A stretch of 42,486 nt of DNA from Burkholderiales bacterium (GTDB lineage Bacteria > Pseudomonadota > Gammaproteobacteria > Burkholderiales > Usitatibacteraceae), in contig JAHCLE010000009.1 in NCBI GenBank assembly GCA_026125445.1, positions 1 to 42,486 on the forward strand, read 5' to 3'. The notes under the pieces were generated by a model. It was given only the letters and a program-made list of their open reading frames with translations, was not told the origin of the DNA and made no database searches. Each line of letters starts with the position of its first letter. Position 1 is the stretch's first letter. Below are positions 1 through 9,793 of this stretch, piece after piece. A program made the translations under genes and the position numbers.

Positions 1-447
1 GAGCCGGAGATCTTCAGCGCCCCGGCCCAGAGCTACCGCCTGCAGATCGTCGAGGTGGCCGCCATGCAGCAGGTGGTCAGCGCGAACAAGCTCCTCGACG
101 AGCTGAACAGGAACGGCTTCATCGCGCTCTACATCAACTTCGATACCGGCAAGTGGGACCTCAAGGCCGACGGGCAGGCCACCGTGCGCGAGATCGTGGC
201 GGCGCTCAAGTCGGCGCCGGCGCTCAAGGTCGCGATCGAGGGCCACACGGACAACGTGGGCCAGCCGGCGGCCAACAAGTCGCTCTCGGAAAAGCGGGCA
301 CAGAGCGTCATGGCCGCCATCGTGGCCGGCGGCATCGACGCGAAGCGGCTGTCGGCGGCCGGCTTCGGCCAGGAGCGGCCGGTGGCCGACAACCGCAGCG
401 AGGAGGGCCGCGCGAAGAACCGCCGCGTCGAGTTGGTGCGCAAGTAA
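1..447 (+). CDS. OmpA/MotB-domain outer-membrane protein, C-terminal part (5' end outside window)
   Basis: The frame is open from base 1, so the gene starts upstream. The visible 148 residues hold an OmpA-like peptidoglycan-binding domain. It contains a YINFDTGKWDL strand, the EGHTDNVG motif, the SLSEKRAQSV helix, the AAGFGQERPVADN loop and the terminal EEGRAKNRRVEL motif whose Asp/Arg pair binds diaminopimelate in this family. Proteins of this family tether the outer membrane to peptidoglycan. What lies N-terminal (barrel, lipoprotein anchor or another domain) cannot be seen. The stop is followed at once by a short GC hairpin. The domain call is firm; the exact protein is unknown. Confidence 0.9.
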   Translation, partial: EPEIFSAPAQSYRLQIVEVAAMQQVVSANKLLDELNRNGFIALYINFDTGKWDLKADGQATVREIVAALKSAPALKVAIEGHTDNVGQPAANKSLSEKRAQSVMAAIVAGGIDAKRLSAAGFGQERPVADNRSEEGRAKNRRVELVRK

Positions 448-463
448 GCCCCCCCGGGGGGCT
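447..463. terminator. GC-rich hairpin after the OmpA-domain gene
   Basis: The sequence AGCCCCCCCGGGGGGCT starts on the last base of the stop codon and folds into a short, very GC-rich stem. No T-run follows, so it is at best a weak or factor-assisted terminator. Confidence 0.3.
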
Positions 464-516
464 ACGTCATAGCGCTCGTGACGTACTTTCGCCCATCGAC
501 CCAGGATGGTCGCCGC

Positions 517-876
517 TTAACCAAACACAGCGCAACGCGGACACCGCCAGTTACTTCCGGCGGGGCGATCCGGATGAATGTTATTGTCGAGTTTCGCGGT
601 GCCCCCGAAGTCGTGAAAGACAGCGCATTCCTTTTCGAATGCCGCGTTCGCGGACGGCAAAAATCCGAACTTGAAGTGCGTGTACTTCGTGTCCGCCCAG
701 TCTTTGAGACGGTGGTTCAAATCGATGTCAGAGCGCCCGACATAGGACACGAAAAAGGTGTTCCCTTCCTCTCGTCCGAGTGCGTATGCTCCGGGGCCAA
801 CTCCGCGAACTGCGGAGTCAATGTGTTGAGAGGTCAGCGGGTGTGGGCCGTGCAGGCCGGTTTGAGGCGAAGTCAT
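517..876 (-). CDS. GIY-YIG-like small protein with C-terminal Cys pair
   Basis: 119 residues, function unknown. The middle resembles a degenerate GIY-YIG nuclease fold: TFFVSYVGRSD matches the paired strands (YVG in place of YIG) and the following Arg, FEKEC supplies a candidate catalytic Glu, and LDNNIHP supplies the late Asn. The tail ends in a CPRC pair that could bind metal. An AAGGA Shine-Dalgarno sits 8 bases before the ATG. The gene lies in a patch less GC-rich than its surroundings, next to a Fic gene, which suggests acquisition by transfer. A nuclease role is an inference; the fold similarity is moderate. Confidence 0.7.
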   Translation of the reverse strand: MTSPQTGLHGPHPLTSQHIDSAVRGVGPGAYALGREEGNTFFVSYVGRSDIDLNHRLKDWADTKYTHFKFGFLPSANAAFEKECAVFHDFGGTAKLDNNIHPDRPAGSNWRCPRCAVFG

Positions 877-916
877 GGTACGATTCCTTGTGCAGTTGAG
901 GTAGAAGTGCCACTCC

Positions 917-962
917 CGGCCCGTACAGTCCTGTCCCCTCTAAGGTGGAACTGTACGGGCCG
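917..962. repeat. 13-bp perfect inverted repeat with 20-nt loop
   Basis: The arms CGGCCCGTACAGT (917-929) and ACTGTACGGGCCG (950-962) are exact reverse complements and are followed on the plus strand by TTTT. It looks like an intrinsic terminator for plus-strand transcription, yet no convincing plus-strand gene ends here. It may instead be an operator or the scar of a mobile element. Confidence 0.6.
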
Positions 963-1105
963 TTTTCCATTTGGGCTCGGCGACGGTGGCGATGTCACTC
1001 CGAGCCTCTGCGCTATGTCCTCATGGTGCCTACTTACTTCTTCTTGTCGTTCGGGATCGGGACACGAACGGCCATTGCGTGGCCGAACGCGCCGCCGTTG
1101 TCGTC

Positions 1106-1321
1106 CTATTCAAGTTTCTCCACCATCTCAAAGAAAGGCGAGCGAACTGTGCAGGGTCTTTCGTCCGGGCCGTTGGCTGAGAATTTGCCGTTGAGCTTTC
1201 CACTCTCGCCAACTGTTCCACCCTTTGGGCAGACACGACCATTGACCCAAGCGCGAGTGCTCACGAGGTCGTAAGCGGTGTGTGCATCGTGGACGCCTGG
1301 TGGGGTGAGGATCGAGGTCAT
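1106..1321 (-). CDS. possible small hypothetical protein
   Basis: A 71-residue frame with ordinary composition and no recognised domain. The second of two in-frame ATGs (1321) is preferred because AGGAA lies 6 bases ahead of it; the first ATG (1327) would touch that sequence. It is transcribed away from the Fic gene and would share the palindrome-rich region between them. It could be spurious: overlapping frames of similar length are open on both strands. Confidence 0.35.
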   Translation of the reverse strand: MTSILTPPGVHDAHTAYDLVSTRAWVNGRVCPKGGTVGESGKLNGKFSANGPDERPCTVRSPFFEMVEKLE

Positions 1322-1342
1322 CCTCATTTCCTATTGCTCTAT

Positions 1343-1377
1343 GGAAAGTTTCCAGATAATATCTGGAAATAATCCAG
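1343..1377. promoter_or_regulatory. overlapping palindromes upstream of fic (candidate operator)
   Basis: A 21-bp palindrome with arms TTTCCAGAT and ATCTGGAAA around AAT occupies 1349-1369. It is flanked by overlapping smaller inverted repeats, GGAAAGTTTCC (1343-1353) and CTGGA..TCCAG (1363-1377). The AT-rich centre could hold the -10 element (GATAAT, 1355-1360). The cluster ends 21 bases before the fic ATG, as expected for an operator that shuts off fic and possibly the divergent small ORF. Confidence 0.6.
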
Positions 1378-1398
1378 TTTGCAACAGGAAAACCGCCA

Positions 1399-2580
1399 AT
1401 GATCTACTCCCTCCAGCAAGTACCTCGGGAATACATCCAAGTCATTGACTTAATAGTAACTTTGCGAAACCGCCTGCGCTTTGCATTAAGTGACGAACGG
1501 CGCCGCTGGACGGGCATCCTGCGCCGCTCAACCCTAGCCAAAGCCATTCAGGGCTCAAACAGCATTGAGGGTTACAACGTCAACTACAACGACGCCATTG
1601 CAGCGGTTGATGGCGAGGAACCCGTAGATGCCAAGGACAAGGAATGGGCCAACATCATCGGCTACCGCCAAGCGCTAACTTACGCGCTTCAGCTCACTAG
1701 CGATTCAAGTCACCGTATAGAAGACTCAACCGTTCGCGCGATGCACTTCATGATGATGTCCCACGACATGAAGTCGCATCCGGGCATTTGGCGTCGCGGA
1801 GGCATCTTCGTGCGCCGCGAGCCCGACGAAACCATTGTGTACGAAGGTCCTGGGCCGGATGAAGTTGCCAACCTAATGGGCGAGTTTGTTTCTAGCCTCA
1901 ACGAAAGAAGCGACTTGCCGATCATGGTGCGCGCAGCACTGGCGCACTTGAATCTTGTGATGATCCACCCCTTCTCGGATGGGAATGGGCGCATGGGGCG
2001 CGCGATCCAAACGCTACTCTTGGCGCGCGAGAAGATCGTTGATCCGGTTTTTTCAAGCATCGAGGAATGGCTCGGCACTCATACCCAGCATTACTACGAT
2101 GTTCTTGCGGAAGTCGGACGAGGCGCATGGAATCCTGGCAACGATCCATTGCCGTTCGTAAGATTCTGTCTTACGGCGCACTTTCAGCAGGCCGAGAACC
2201 TTCTTAGACAAGATACCTTCCTAGAGCGCGTCTGGGCGGTGATAAGCGAAGAAGTGAAGCTCCGCAAACTCATGGAGCGCACGGTATGGGCTGTCGCGGA
2301 CGCAAGTATTGGGATCAAGGTCCGCAACTCGGGATACCGGAAGCAAACCGACATCACCAATGAAAGCGCGAGTAAGGACCTTCGAGCGCTTGTTGAGGCT
2401 GGATTGTTGGTGCCGAAGGGGGAGCGAAAAGGCCGGTATTACGAAGCTTCAGAACTCATCGCGCAGTTGGCGCGTTCGGTGTGGGAACCCCGCAACGATC
2501 GCGATCCATTCGCGCTGGTCGAAGAATCGCAAACGAAGAACTCGCAGCCGCAGCTCCCAGGAATTGAGGGGGCAACATGA
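1399..2580 (+). CDS. Fic family protein (class II, N-terminal inhibitory helix, C-terminal winged helix)
   Basis: 393 residues. The Fic core carries the full active-site motif HPFSDGNGR (His190 to Arg198), so it should transfer AMP or a related nucleotide moiety to a target hydroxyl. An inhibitory helix motif, SNSIEG (Ser53 to Gly58), precedes the core; its Glu57 is expected to obstruct productive ATP binding, the hallmark of class II Fic proteins. Residues from about 280 onward look like a winged helix (for example TNESASKDLRALVEAGLL), common in Fic proteins that also bind DNA. The start has AGGA about 10 bases upstream. The coding sequence is noticeably less GC-rich than the flanking genes, suggesting horizontal gain. 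The target is unknown. Confidence 0.93.
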   Translation: MIYSLQQVPREYIQVIDLIVTLRNRLRFALSDERRRWTGILRRSTLAKAIQGSNSIEGYNVNYNDAIAAVDGEEPVDAKDKEWANIIGYRQALTYALQLTSDSSHRIEDSTVRAMHFMMMSHDMKSHPGIWRRGGIFVRREPDETIVYEGPGPDEVANLMGEFVSSLNERSDLPIMVRAALAHLNLVMIHPFSDGNGRMGRAIQTLLLAREKIVDPVFSSIEEWLGTHTQHYYDVLAEVGRGAWNPGNDPLPFVRFCLTAHFQQAENLLRQDTFLERVWAVISEEVKLRKLMERTVWAVADASIGIKVRNSGYRKQTDITNESASKDLRALVEAGLLVPKGERKGRYYEASELIAQLARSVWEPRNDRDPFALVEESQTKNSQPQLPGIEGAT

Positions 2581-2624
2581 GTACGGACGGCGCTTTTTGC
2601 TTTTGGGTACGCGAAATCCAATAA

Positions 2625-2664
2625 CGCAAAAGAAAAACCGGCGGAACCTCGCGGTCCTGCCGGT
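2625..2664 (-). terminator. intrinsic terminator at the end of the V-ATPase/DUF1631 operon
   Basis: On the minus strand a hairpin with outer stem ACCGGC/GCCGGT and inner stem ACC/GGT (2637-2664) is followed by a T-rich run, TTTTTCTTTT. It lies about 100 bases beyond the DUF1631 stop, where the long minus-strand operon should end. The rest of 2581-2767 shows no gene. Confidence 0.65.
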
Positions 2665-2754
2665 GAAGAACGCCGTACCTGGGGGAACGGCGGGGAAGCC
2701 CTCGGCGCCCGATTCCGGCGCCATGCGAGCAGTCTAGGGAAGGCTTCCCGCGGA

Positions 2755-2775
2755 CTTTTGACCAGGATCAACCGG
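2755..2775 (+). repeat. left copy of 21-nt direct repeat bracketing the ATPase operon
   Basis: Matches 12622-12642 at 17 of 21 positions in the same orientation and contains TTGAC-N4-ATCAA (2758-2771). It overlaps the DUF1631 stop codon, so a promoter role here is unlikely. Confidence 0.45.
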
Positions 2776-4750
2776 CGCGCATCGGGTCGGCCCCGAGCCC
2801 GCGTTCCCGGGCCATGTCGGCCAGGGCGGCCTCGATGCAGGCGAGCGCCACCCCGGGGCCGTCCACGGGCCGGGCCTGTCCCGCATCCCGCTTGGCGCGC
2901 AGGTCGGCGAGCGAAAGCGCGAAGGAGCGGTTGCGGGCCGTCTCCTTGAAGACGCAGGCGCCCTGCACGGGGGAGAGCCAGTTCAGGCGCGCGCGCAGGT
3001 GCGAGCCGTCCTCCTCGGTGAACTCGAACCACGAGCCGCGCACCAGGCCCTCGTCCTGCACGGCCTCGGCCGAGATGTGCAGGGTGGCGGTGACGTCGTC
3101 GGTGATCTTCTGGCCCAGCCCCGCGGTGGTGGTGATGAGGCTCGCGACCGCGGCGGGGGCGCGGCGAACCTCCGCCTGCAGGCGGTCGAGCTCGGCCAGC
3201 CGCGACTCGATCTCCTGCGGCGGGATCCTCGCCCCGATGAGCGCCTGGGAGACGCGGTCGCGCACGGCGGGCAGGAGCGAGGCCAGGCGGTCGCGTTCCT
3301 CGAGGCTGGTGCGCGGCGCCAGGGTCCACAGGAGGTCGTCCAGGGTGGCCAGCGAATGCTTCCAGGCGGGGCCGCCGTGGCCCGAGGTGCGGTGGGCGTG
3401 GATGAGCACCGGGCGCCAGGTTTCGTAGACGAAGGCGCCGCCTTCGGTGGTGATCTCGGCCGATGAGATGCGGTGGGCGATCTCGAGGGCGGAATCCTGC
3501 ACGGCCGCGCGCTCCTCATCCTCCCGGCGCACGCGGCGCACGAGGGCGTCGTCCTCCACCAGGATCTCGTGGTGGCGCTGCGCCCGGGCCGCGAGGCGGT
3601 CGCGGGCGGCCGCCACGGCCGCCATCTCGAGGTGCCCGAAGGCGAGGAGGGCGCCCGTCTCGTCGGCAAGCCACTCCTCGGGCAGGCGCCCGTCGACGTG
3701 GTGGTGCGCGCTGCCGGCCGCCCCCAGCTCCGCCATGGCGTCGATGAGGCCCCGGATGGGGTGGCCGGGGTCGGTGAAGAAGCGCCGGTCGGCCGCCGCG
3801 ACCCGCGCCACGGCCGCCTGCAGGCGGGCGATCTGGGCCTTGGCCGCTGCCGTGAGGTGGGGGTCGTCCGCCAGCCGCCTGAAAATCGAAGCCACCAGCT
3901 CGTTCACCACCGCCTCGGGCGCGACCGCGTTGGCCATGATTCGGTCGAAGAGGGGCGCCGCGGTCGCCACGGGCTTGGGAGGCGCGTGCGCTGCGGGGGC
4001 CGCGGTGGCTGCCGGCATCTCGGGCCGGGGCGGCTTCGCGGGCTTCGGCGCGGAGACTCCCGGCACCTCGTGGGCGACCGCGTGCACCCCGGGAACCTGC
4101 TGCGGCGCGCCGTAGCTGCGGTGGAAGTCCGGGAGGATGCCGCGGGAGGCCAGCAGCGCGTTGGCATCGCGGTAGGCGCTGGAGAGCGCGGTGAGGAGCG
4201 CCGGGTCGTGCGCGGCCAGCGCCGAGAGCTTCGAGGCCACGTCGGGAGCCAGCTCCGCGATCACGTCGAGCAGGGCGCGCACGAAGATCCGCGGGTGCGC
4301 GGGGCTGCGCTCGTCGGCCAGCACGCCCGGCAGGCCCATCACCACCGCCAGCCGGTTGTTGATGGCGTAGAACTGGTCGCCGGTGGCCTCCCGCAGCCGC
4401 CGCGTGGTGTTGCCCACGGCGATCTCCTCCTGCACCTCGTCCTCGGAGACGAGGCTGAGCGCCGAGGCGGTGAAGCGTGCCGTCTTCGAGAACTCGTCGC
4501 TGCCGGGGGAGAGCCTGGCGTCGATGCGCTTGCGGATGGCGTCGGCGAGCTTCTCGCGCAGGTGCGGCCCGATGGCGCGCAGCGTGTCGAGGGCCGCGTG
4601 CAGCTGCGCCCACTTGTCGCGGTTGGCGCTCTGCGCGAGCTGGTGCTCGAGCACCTCCAGGATCGCCTTGCGCTCGCCGTCGATGGCCAGCGCGAACTGG
4701 CCCGCGAGGCAGTCGCGGACGGCGGGCAGGAGGCTCGGGTCGGCGGGCAT
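2768..4750 (-). CDS. DUF1631 family protein
   Basis: 660 residues, function unknown. Family-like features appear along the length: an N-terminal helical region, the segment LSLVSEDEVQEEIAVGNTTR (about 97-116), an FYAINNRLAVVMG stretch, and a WRPVLIHAHRTSGHGGPAW block. There is also a C-terminal segment with GSWFEFTEEDGSHLRARLNW that resembles a PilZ-like beta barrel. A Pro/Ala-rich linker (about 215-270) splits the protein. DUF1631 proteins are cytosolic proteins of gamma- and betaproteobacteria with no settled role. It starts 32 bases after V-ATPase subunit D and precedes a terminator, so it is probably co-transcribed with the ATPase. A PilZ-like domain would allow c-di-GMP or protein binding, but I do not see a clear RxxxR motif. 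Confidence 0.8.
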   Translation of the reverse strand: MPADPSLLPAVRDCLAGQFALAIDGERKAILEVLEHQLAQSANRDKWAQLHAALDTLRAIGPHLREKLADAIRKRIDARLSPGSDEFSKTARFTASALSLVSEDEVQEEIAVGNTTRRLREATGDQFYAINNRLAVVMGLPGVLADERSPAHPRIFVRALLDVIAELAPDVASKLSALAAHDPALLTALSSAYRDANALLASRGILPDFHRSYGAPQQVPGVHAVAHEVPGVSAPKPAKPPRPEMPAATAAPAAHAPPKPVATAAPLFDRIMANAVAPEAVVNELVASIFRRLADDPHLTAAAKAQIARLQAAVARVAAADRRFFTDPGHPIRGLIDAMAELGAAGSAHHHVDGRLPEEWLADETGALLAFGHLEMAAVAAARDRLAARAQRHHEILVEDDALVRRVRREDEERAAVQDSALEIAHRISSAEITTEGGAFVYETWRPVLIHAHRTSGHGGPAWKHSLATLDDLLWTLAPRTSLEERDRLASLLPAVRDRVSQALIGARIPPQEIESRLAELDRLQAEVRRAPAAVASLITTTAGLGQKITDDVTATLHISAEAVQDEGLVRGSWFEFTEEDGSHLRARLNWLSPVQGACVFKETARNRSFALSLADLRAKRDAGQARPVDGPGVALACIEAALADMARERGLGADPMRAG

Positions 4751-4782
4751 GGGCGCAGTGTAGGCGAGCCTCCCGCGCCGGG

Positions 4783-5391
4783 CTAGGCGCGGGGCGCGAG
4801 CCCCAGGCGCATGGCGATGGCGTCCTCGCGCTCAAGGTCCTCCAGCGCGGTCTCCATGGCCGAGAGCTCGCGCGCCGCCTCCGGGATGAGGACGTCGTCC
4901 AGGGCGCGCGCGCGGCGGATGGAGCGGCGGTATTCCTCGGAGAGCCTCTCCAGGTTCGCGGCCGCCGCACCCACCTGGGGCGCCAACGCGACGAGCCTTG
5001 CGAAGGCGGCGGCGCAGGCATTGGCCTCGGGGGAGCCCCAGTCCGGCGGGATGGGCGGCGAGCGCTCGCCGGCGAGCGTGGCCGTGGCGATCTTCACGCC
5101 CATCACCGGGCGCGTGCGAAGCGCGAGGGAGAGCGCGTGGGACGCGGGCGCCGGGTGCAGGGCGAGCTCGCGCAACCCGTGGCGCGCGATGGCCCCCGCG
5201 AGCAGGCGCGCCGCCTCCCGCGAGGCGCCCAGGAACTCCCCCTCCAGCGCGAGGTAGCGCGATAGCTCCTTCACGATCTCGGCGGCGATGGCGAGGCACT
5301 TCTCGTCGAGGAAGGCGTGCCCCTCGACCATGGCCTGGCGCTCGTCGCGCAGCTCCAGGATCGCGCTTCGGCTGGGGGCGACGTCGGCCAT
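4783..5391 (-). CDS. atpD: V/A-type ATPase subunit D (central rotor stalk)
   Basis: 202 residues, the usual size for subunit D. It is expected to form the long antiparallel coiled coil that turns inside the A3B3 head and couples ATP hydrolysis or synthesis to the membrane rotor. N-terminal (about 10-60) and C-terminal (about 145-195) segments are long charged helices; RSAILELRDERQAMVEGHAFLDEK is the typical opening. The ATG at 5391 follows the subunit B stop by 8 bases. No strong Shine-Dalgarno is visible, so translation probably relies on coupling. It is the last ATPase gene, with DUF1631 following. Confidence 0.85.
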   Translation of the reverse strand: MADVAPSRSAILELRDERQAMVEGHAFLDEKCLAIAAEIVKELSRYLALEGEFLGASREAARLLAGAIARHGLRELALHPAPASHALSLALRTRPVMGVKIATATLAGERSPPIPPDWGSPEANACAAAFARLVALAPQVGAAAANLERLSEEYRRSIRRARALDDVLIPEAARELSAMETALEDLEREDAIAMRLGLAPRA

Positions 5392-5399
5392 GGCGGTCG

Positions 5400-6756
5400 C
5401 TAGGCCTTCGCGAGGTAGCGCGCGATCTGCTCGTCGGAGAGGCGCGTGAGCTCGGCGTGCGGCAGGCCCTTCAGGAGGCGCCAGCCGGCCTCCATGCTCT
5501 CGGCGAAGCTGCGCGCGCCCGCCTGGTGCACGAGGTTCCTCTCGAACCCCTCGCCGAAGGCGAGGTAGCGCCGGTCGGCCTCCGAGAGCCCGTCCTCGCC
5601 CACGACCGCCGCGAGCACCCGCGTCTGCACGGCGCGCGCGTAGGCCGAGTAGAGCTGGGAGGCGAGCGCCGGGTGGTCGCGGTGCGTGTAGCGCTCCCCG
5701 GTGCCGTCCTTCATCAGGCGCGAGAGGCTCGGCAGCACGTTCACGGGGGGATTCACGCCGCGCCGGTCGAGGTCGCGCGAGAGCACGATCTGCCCCTCGG
5801 TGATGTAGCCCGTGAGGTCGGGGATCGGGTGCGTGATGTCGTCCGAGGGCATCGTGAGGATCGAGAGCTGCGTGAGCGTGCCCTTGGCGCCGTGCACGCA
5901 GCCGGCGCGCTCGTAGAGCGTGGCGAGGTCGGAGTAGAGGTAGCCCGGGAAGCCCTTGCGGCTGGGGATCTCGCCCTTGGAGGAGGACACCTCGCGCAGC
6001 GCCTCGCAGTAGTTGGTCATGTCCGTGAGGATGGCCAGCACGTGCTTGCCCTCGACGAAGGCGAGGTACTCCGCGGCGGTGAGGGCGTAGCGCGGCGTGA
6101 GCAGGCGCTGCGTGGAGGAATCGGCCGCGAGGTTGAGGAAGAGGGCGGTGCGCTCGAGCGCGCCTCCCTGCTCCAGGCGGCGGCGGAAGAATTCCGCGCT
6201 GTCGTGCGGCAGCCCCATGCCCGCGAAGACGATGGCGAAGTCGCCCGCCGCGCCGCGCGGCAGCCGCGCGTTGGTGGCGATGTCGGCGGCCATCCTGTCG
6301 TGCGGGAGTCCCCCGCCCGAGAAGATGGGCAGCTTCTGCCCGCGCACGAGGCTGTTCATGAGGTCGATGGCGGACACGCCCGTCTCGATGAAGTCGCGCG
6401 GCACCCCGCGCGCCACCGGGTTCCACGGCAGGCCCTCGATGGGATAGGCCTCGCGCGCCGGGATGGGCGGGCCGCCGTCGATCACGCGGCCCACGCCGTC
6501 GAAGACGCGGCCGAGGATGCCCGGGCCGAGGGCGAACTCCAGGGGCTGGCCCACGAAGCGCACCACCACGTCCGCGAGCCCCAGCCCCGCGGTGTTCTCG
6601 AGGACCTCGATGGTGAGCGTCTCCTCGTCGGCCGCGGCCACGCGCCCCAGCCGCGTGCGGCCGTCGGCGCCCTTCACCTCCACGGCCTCGTTCAGCCCCA
6701 CGTCGACCGTGCGCTTCAGGAAGAGCAGCGGCCCGGCGAGCCGGGTGGCGCAGCCT

Positions 6757-6779
<23 letters not shown>
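5400..6779 (-). CDS. atpB: V/A-type ATPase subunit B (regulatory nucleotide-binding)
   Basis: 459 residues, normal length. It alternates with subunit A in the peripheral head. The protein has the family blocks GRVFDGVGRVIDGGPPI, ETGVSAIDLMNSLVRGQKLPIFSGGGLPHDR, AILTDMTNYCEALREVSSSK and YPGYLYSDL-like GFPGYLYSDL. The P-loop position reads SGGGLPHDR with no Gly-Lys-Thr, as expected for the non-catalytic subunit. Its start overlaps the end of subunit A by 23 bases, so the two are probably translationally coupled. Confidence 0.95.
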
Positions 6780-8522
<1,743 letters not shown>

Positions 8523-8526
<4 letters not shown>

Positions 8527-9143
8527 GCGTGCGCCTCCTGCCCGCCGGCGGCCAGGCACTCGAGCAGCCGCGCCCCCACTTCCCCGACGTCCGAGGTGAG
8601 TCCCGCCGCCGTGCCGTCGACGCGGTTGCCCTTGCAGCGCACCTCGAGGCCGGGCCCGAAGCCCACGCGCTCGATGAACTCGGCCTGGATGCCCAGGCGC
8701 TCTAGGAGCTCGGCGAGCTCCTCGCGCTCGGAGACGGGCCAGCCCGGGCCGTGCGCGATGGTCCAGGCGCCCACGGGCAGCACCGCGCGCGCCGAGTCGA
8801 TGACATGGCGCACCCACTCGCCGCGCTGGCTGGCGTCGGACCAGCGCACCGCGAGCGCCGTGGGCAGCCGCTCCCAGGTCCTGTCCAGCAGCGCCCGGAA
8901 GCCGCGCTGGTCGTGCAGGCGAAGCTCCGTGGCCAGCGCCGCGTCGATGGCGGCCAGCGCCTCGCGAAGCCGCCGGCGCTCGATCGCGAGCGCCTCGCGC
9001 ACCCTCAGGCGCGCGGCCGAGCGCGCCTCGCCAAGGATCTGCGAGGCGGTGCGCCGCGCCTCCGCCTCGATCGCCTCGCAGCGGCGCAGGCGGTCCTCCT
9101 CGATCACGGCGAGCAGCGCTTCGGTGGCCTGGAGGGGATCCAT
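8523..9143 (-). CDS. atpE: V/A-type ATPase subunit E (peripheral stalk)
   Basis: 206 residues. The first half (about 1-100) is a long charged helix rich in Arg, Glu and Ala. The second half is a compact alpha/beta domain, the usual plan of subunit E, which pairs with G/H in the peripheral stator. The sequence is divergent, but its position between F and A, its size and its layout fit. It overlaps subunit A by ATGA and follows subunit F by 3 bases. Confidence 0.82.
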
Positions 9144-9146
9144 GGA

Positions 9147-9443
9147 TCAGCTTTCGATGCCGAGCTGGCGCCTCATGCGCGCGGCCACGTCGGGGTAGGG
9201 CGCGGCTTCGCGCAGGTCGGGCACGACGACGGTGACGGGAGTGAGGCGGCGAAGCGCCGCGCGCAGTTCCGCCTCGGGGATGTGCGCCGCGGCCTCCGCG
9301 GAGACGAGCACGAGCTGCGCCTCCTCCAGGGCCTTCGCGAGCCGCGCGCCTTCCTCGCCGGGCGCGGCCGCGCGCGCCTCCACGCCGGCGAGCCGCCAGC
9401 CTGCCGCCGCCACTTCGTCACCGATGAAGACCAGCGAGGCCAT
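9147..9443 (-). CDS. atpF: V/A-type ATPase subunit F
   Basis: 98 residues, typical for subunit F, a small Rossmann-like protein bound to subunit D at the bottom of the central shaft. It starts MASLVFIGDEVAAAGWRLAGV, the characteristic first strand and helix of the family, then alternates strands and helices (LVLVSAEAA, VTVVVPDL) and ends in a short helix. Its start overlaps the subunit K stop as TGATG. Confidence 0.85.
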   Translation of the reverse strand: MASLVFIGDEVAAAGWRLAGVEARAAAPGEEGARLAKALEEAQLVLVSAEAAAHIPEAELRAALRRLTPVTVVVPDLREAAPYPDVAARMRRQLGIES

Positions 9444-9793
9444 CAGCCCAGCCTGTTGAGGATGAGGATCGAGACGATGAGGCCGTAGATCGCGATGCCC
9501 TCCGCGAGGCCCACGAAGATGAGCAGGCGCGCCATGAGCTCGGGCTTCTCGGCGAGCGCGCCCACGGCGGCCGTGCCGACCTTGGCCACCGCGTAGCCTG
9601 CCGCGAGCGAGGAGAGCGCCGTTGCCGCGGCGGCCGCGGCGAGGCCCCAGGCCAGCGCCTGCGGATCGAGCGGTCCCCCGCCGGGGGTGGCGGCAAGCGC
9701 CGGGGAGGCCGCGATGAGCGACCCGGTGACGACGGCCGCCGCCACGATGAGGACGAACGCCAGCGCGGCCAGCAGCGTGAAGGGGGTTTTCAT
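9443..9793 (-). CDS. atpK: V/A-type ATPase subunit K (rotor ring, single-hairpin proteolipid)
   Basis: 116 residues with three hydrophobic segments: 5-34, which may be a signal peptide ending near ALAA or an extra helix, and two rotor helices at about 47-71 and 88-113. The ion-carrying carboxylate is Glu98 in GLAEGIAIYGL. The short form has one hairpin per subunit, unlike the duplicated 16-kDa K of Enterococcus. Glu98 is followed by Gly, not Ser/Thr, and I see no Gln typical of sodium sites, so protons are the more likely ion; this is inference. It starts by ATGA overlap with subunit I. Confidence 0.9.
   Translation of the reverse strand: MKTPFTLLAALAFVLIVAAAVVTGSLIAASPALAATPGGGPLDPQALAWGLAAAAAATALSSLAAGYAVAKVGTAAVGALAEKPELMARLLIFVGLAEGIAIYGLIVSILILNRLG

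Noticed and set aside
478-1194. A 238-codon plus-strand frame over the low-GC patch
   Set aside because: It is antisense to the GIY-YIG-like gene, has no ribosome binding site and its translation resembles no family.
2758-2771. TTGAC-N4-ATCAA as a functional FNR site at the end of DUF1631
   Set aside because: It overlaps the stop codon and no promoter or gene start lies at a fitting distance. It is kept only as one of a pair of repeats.
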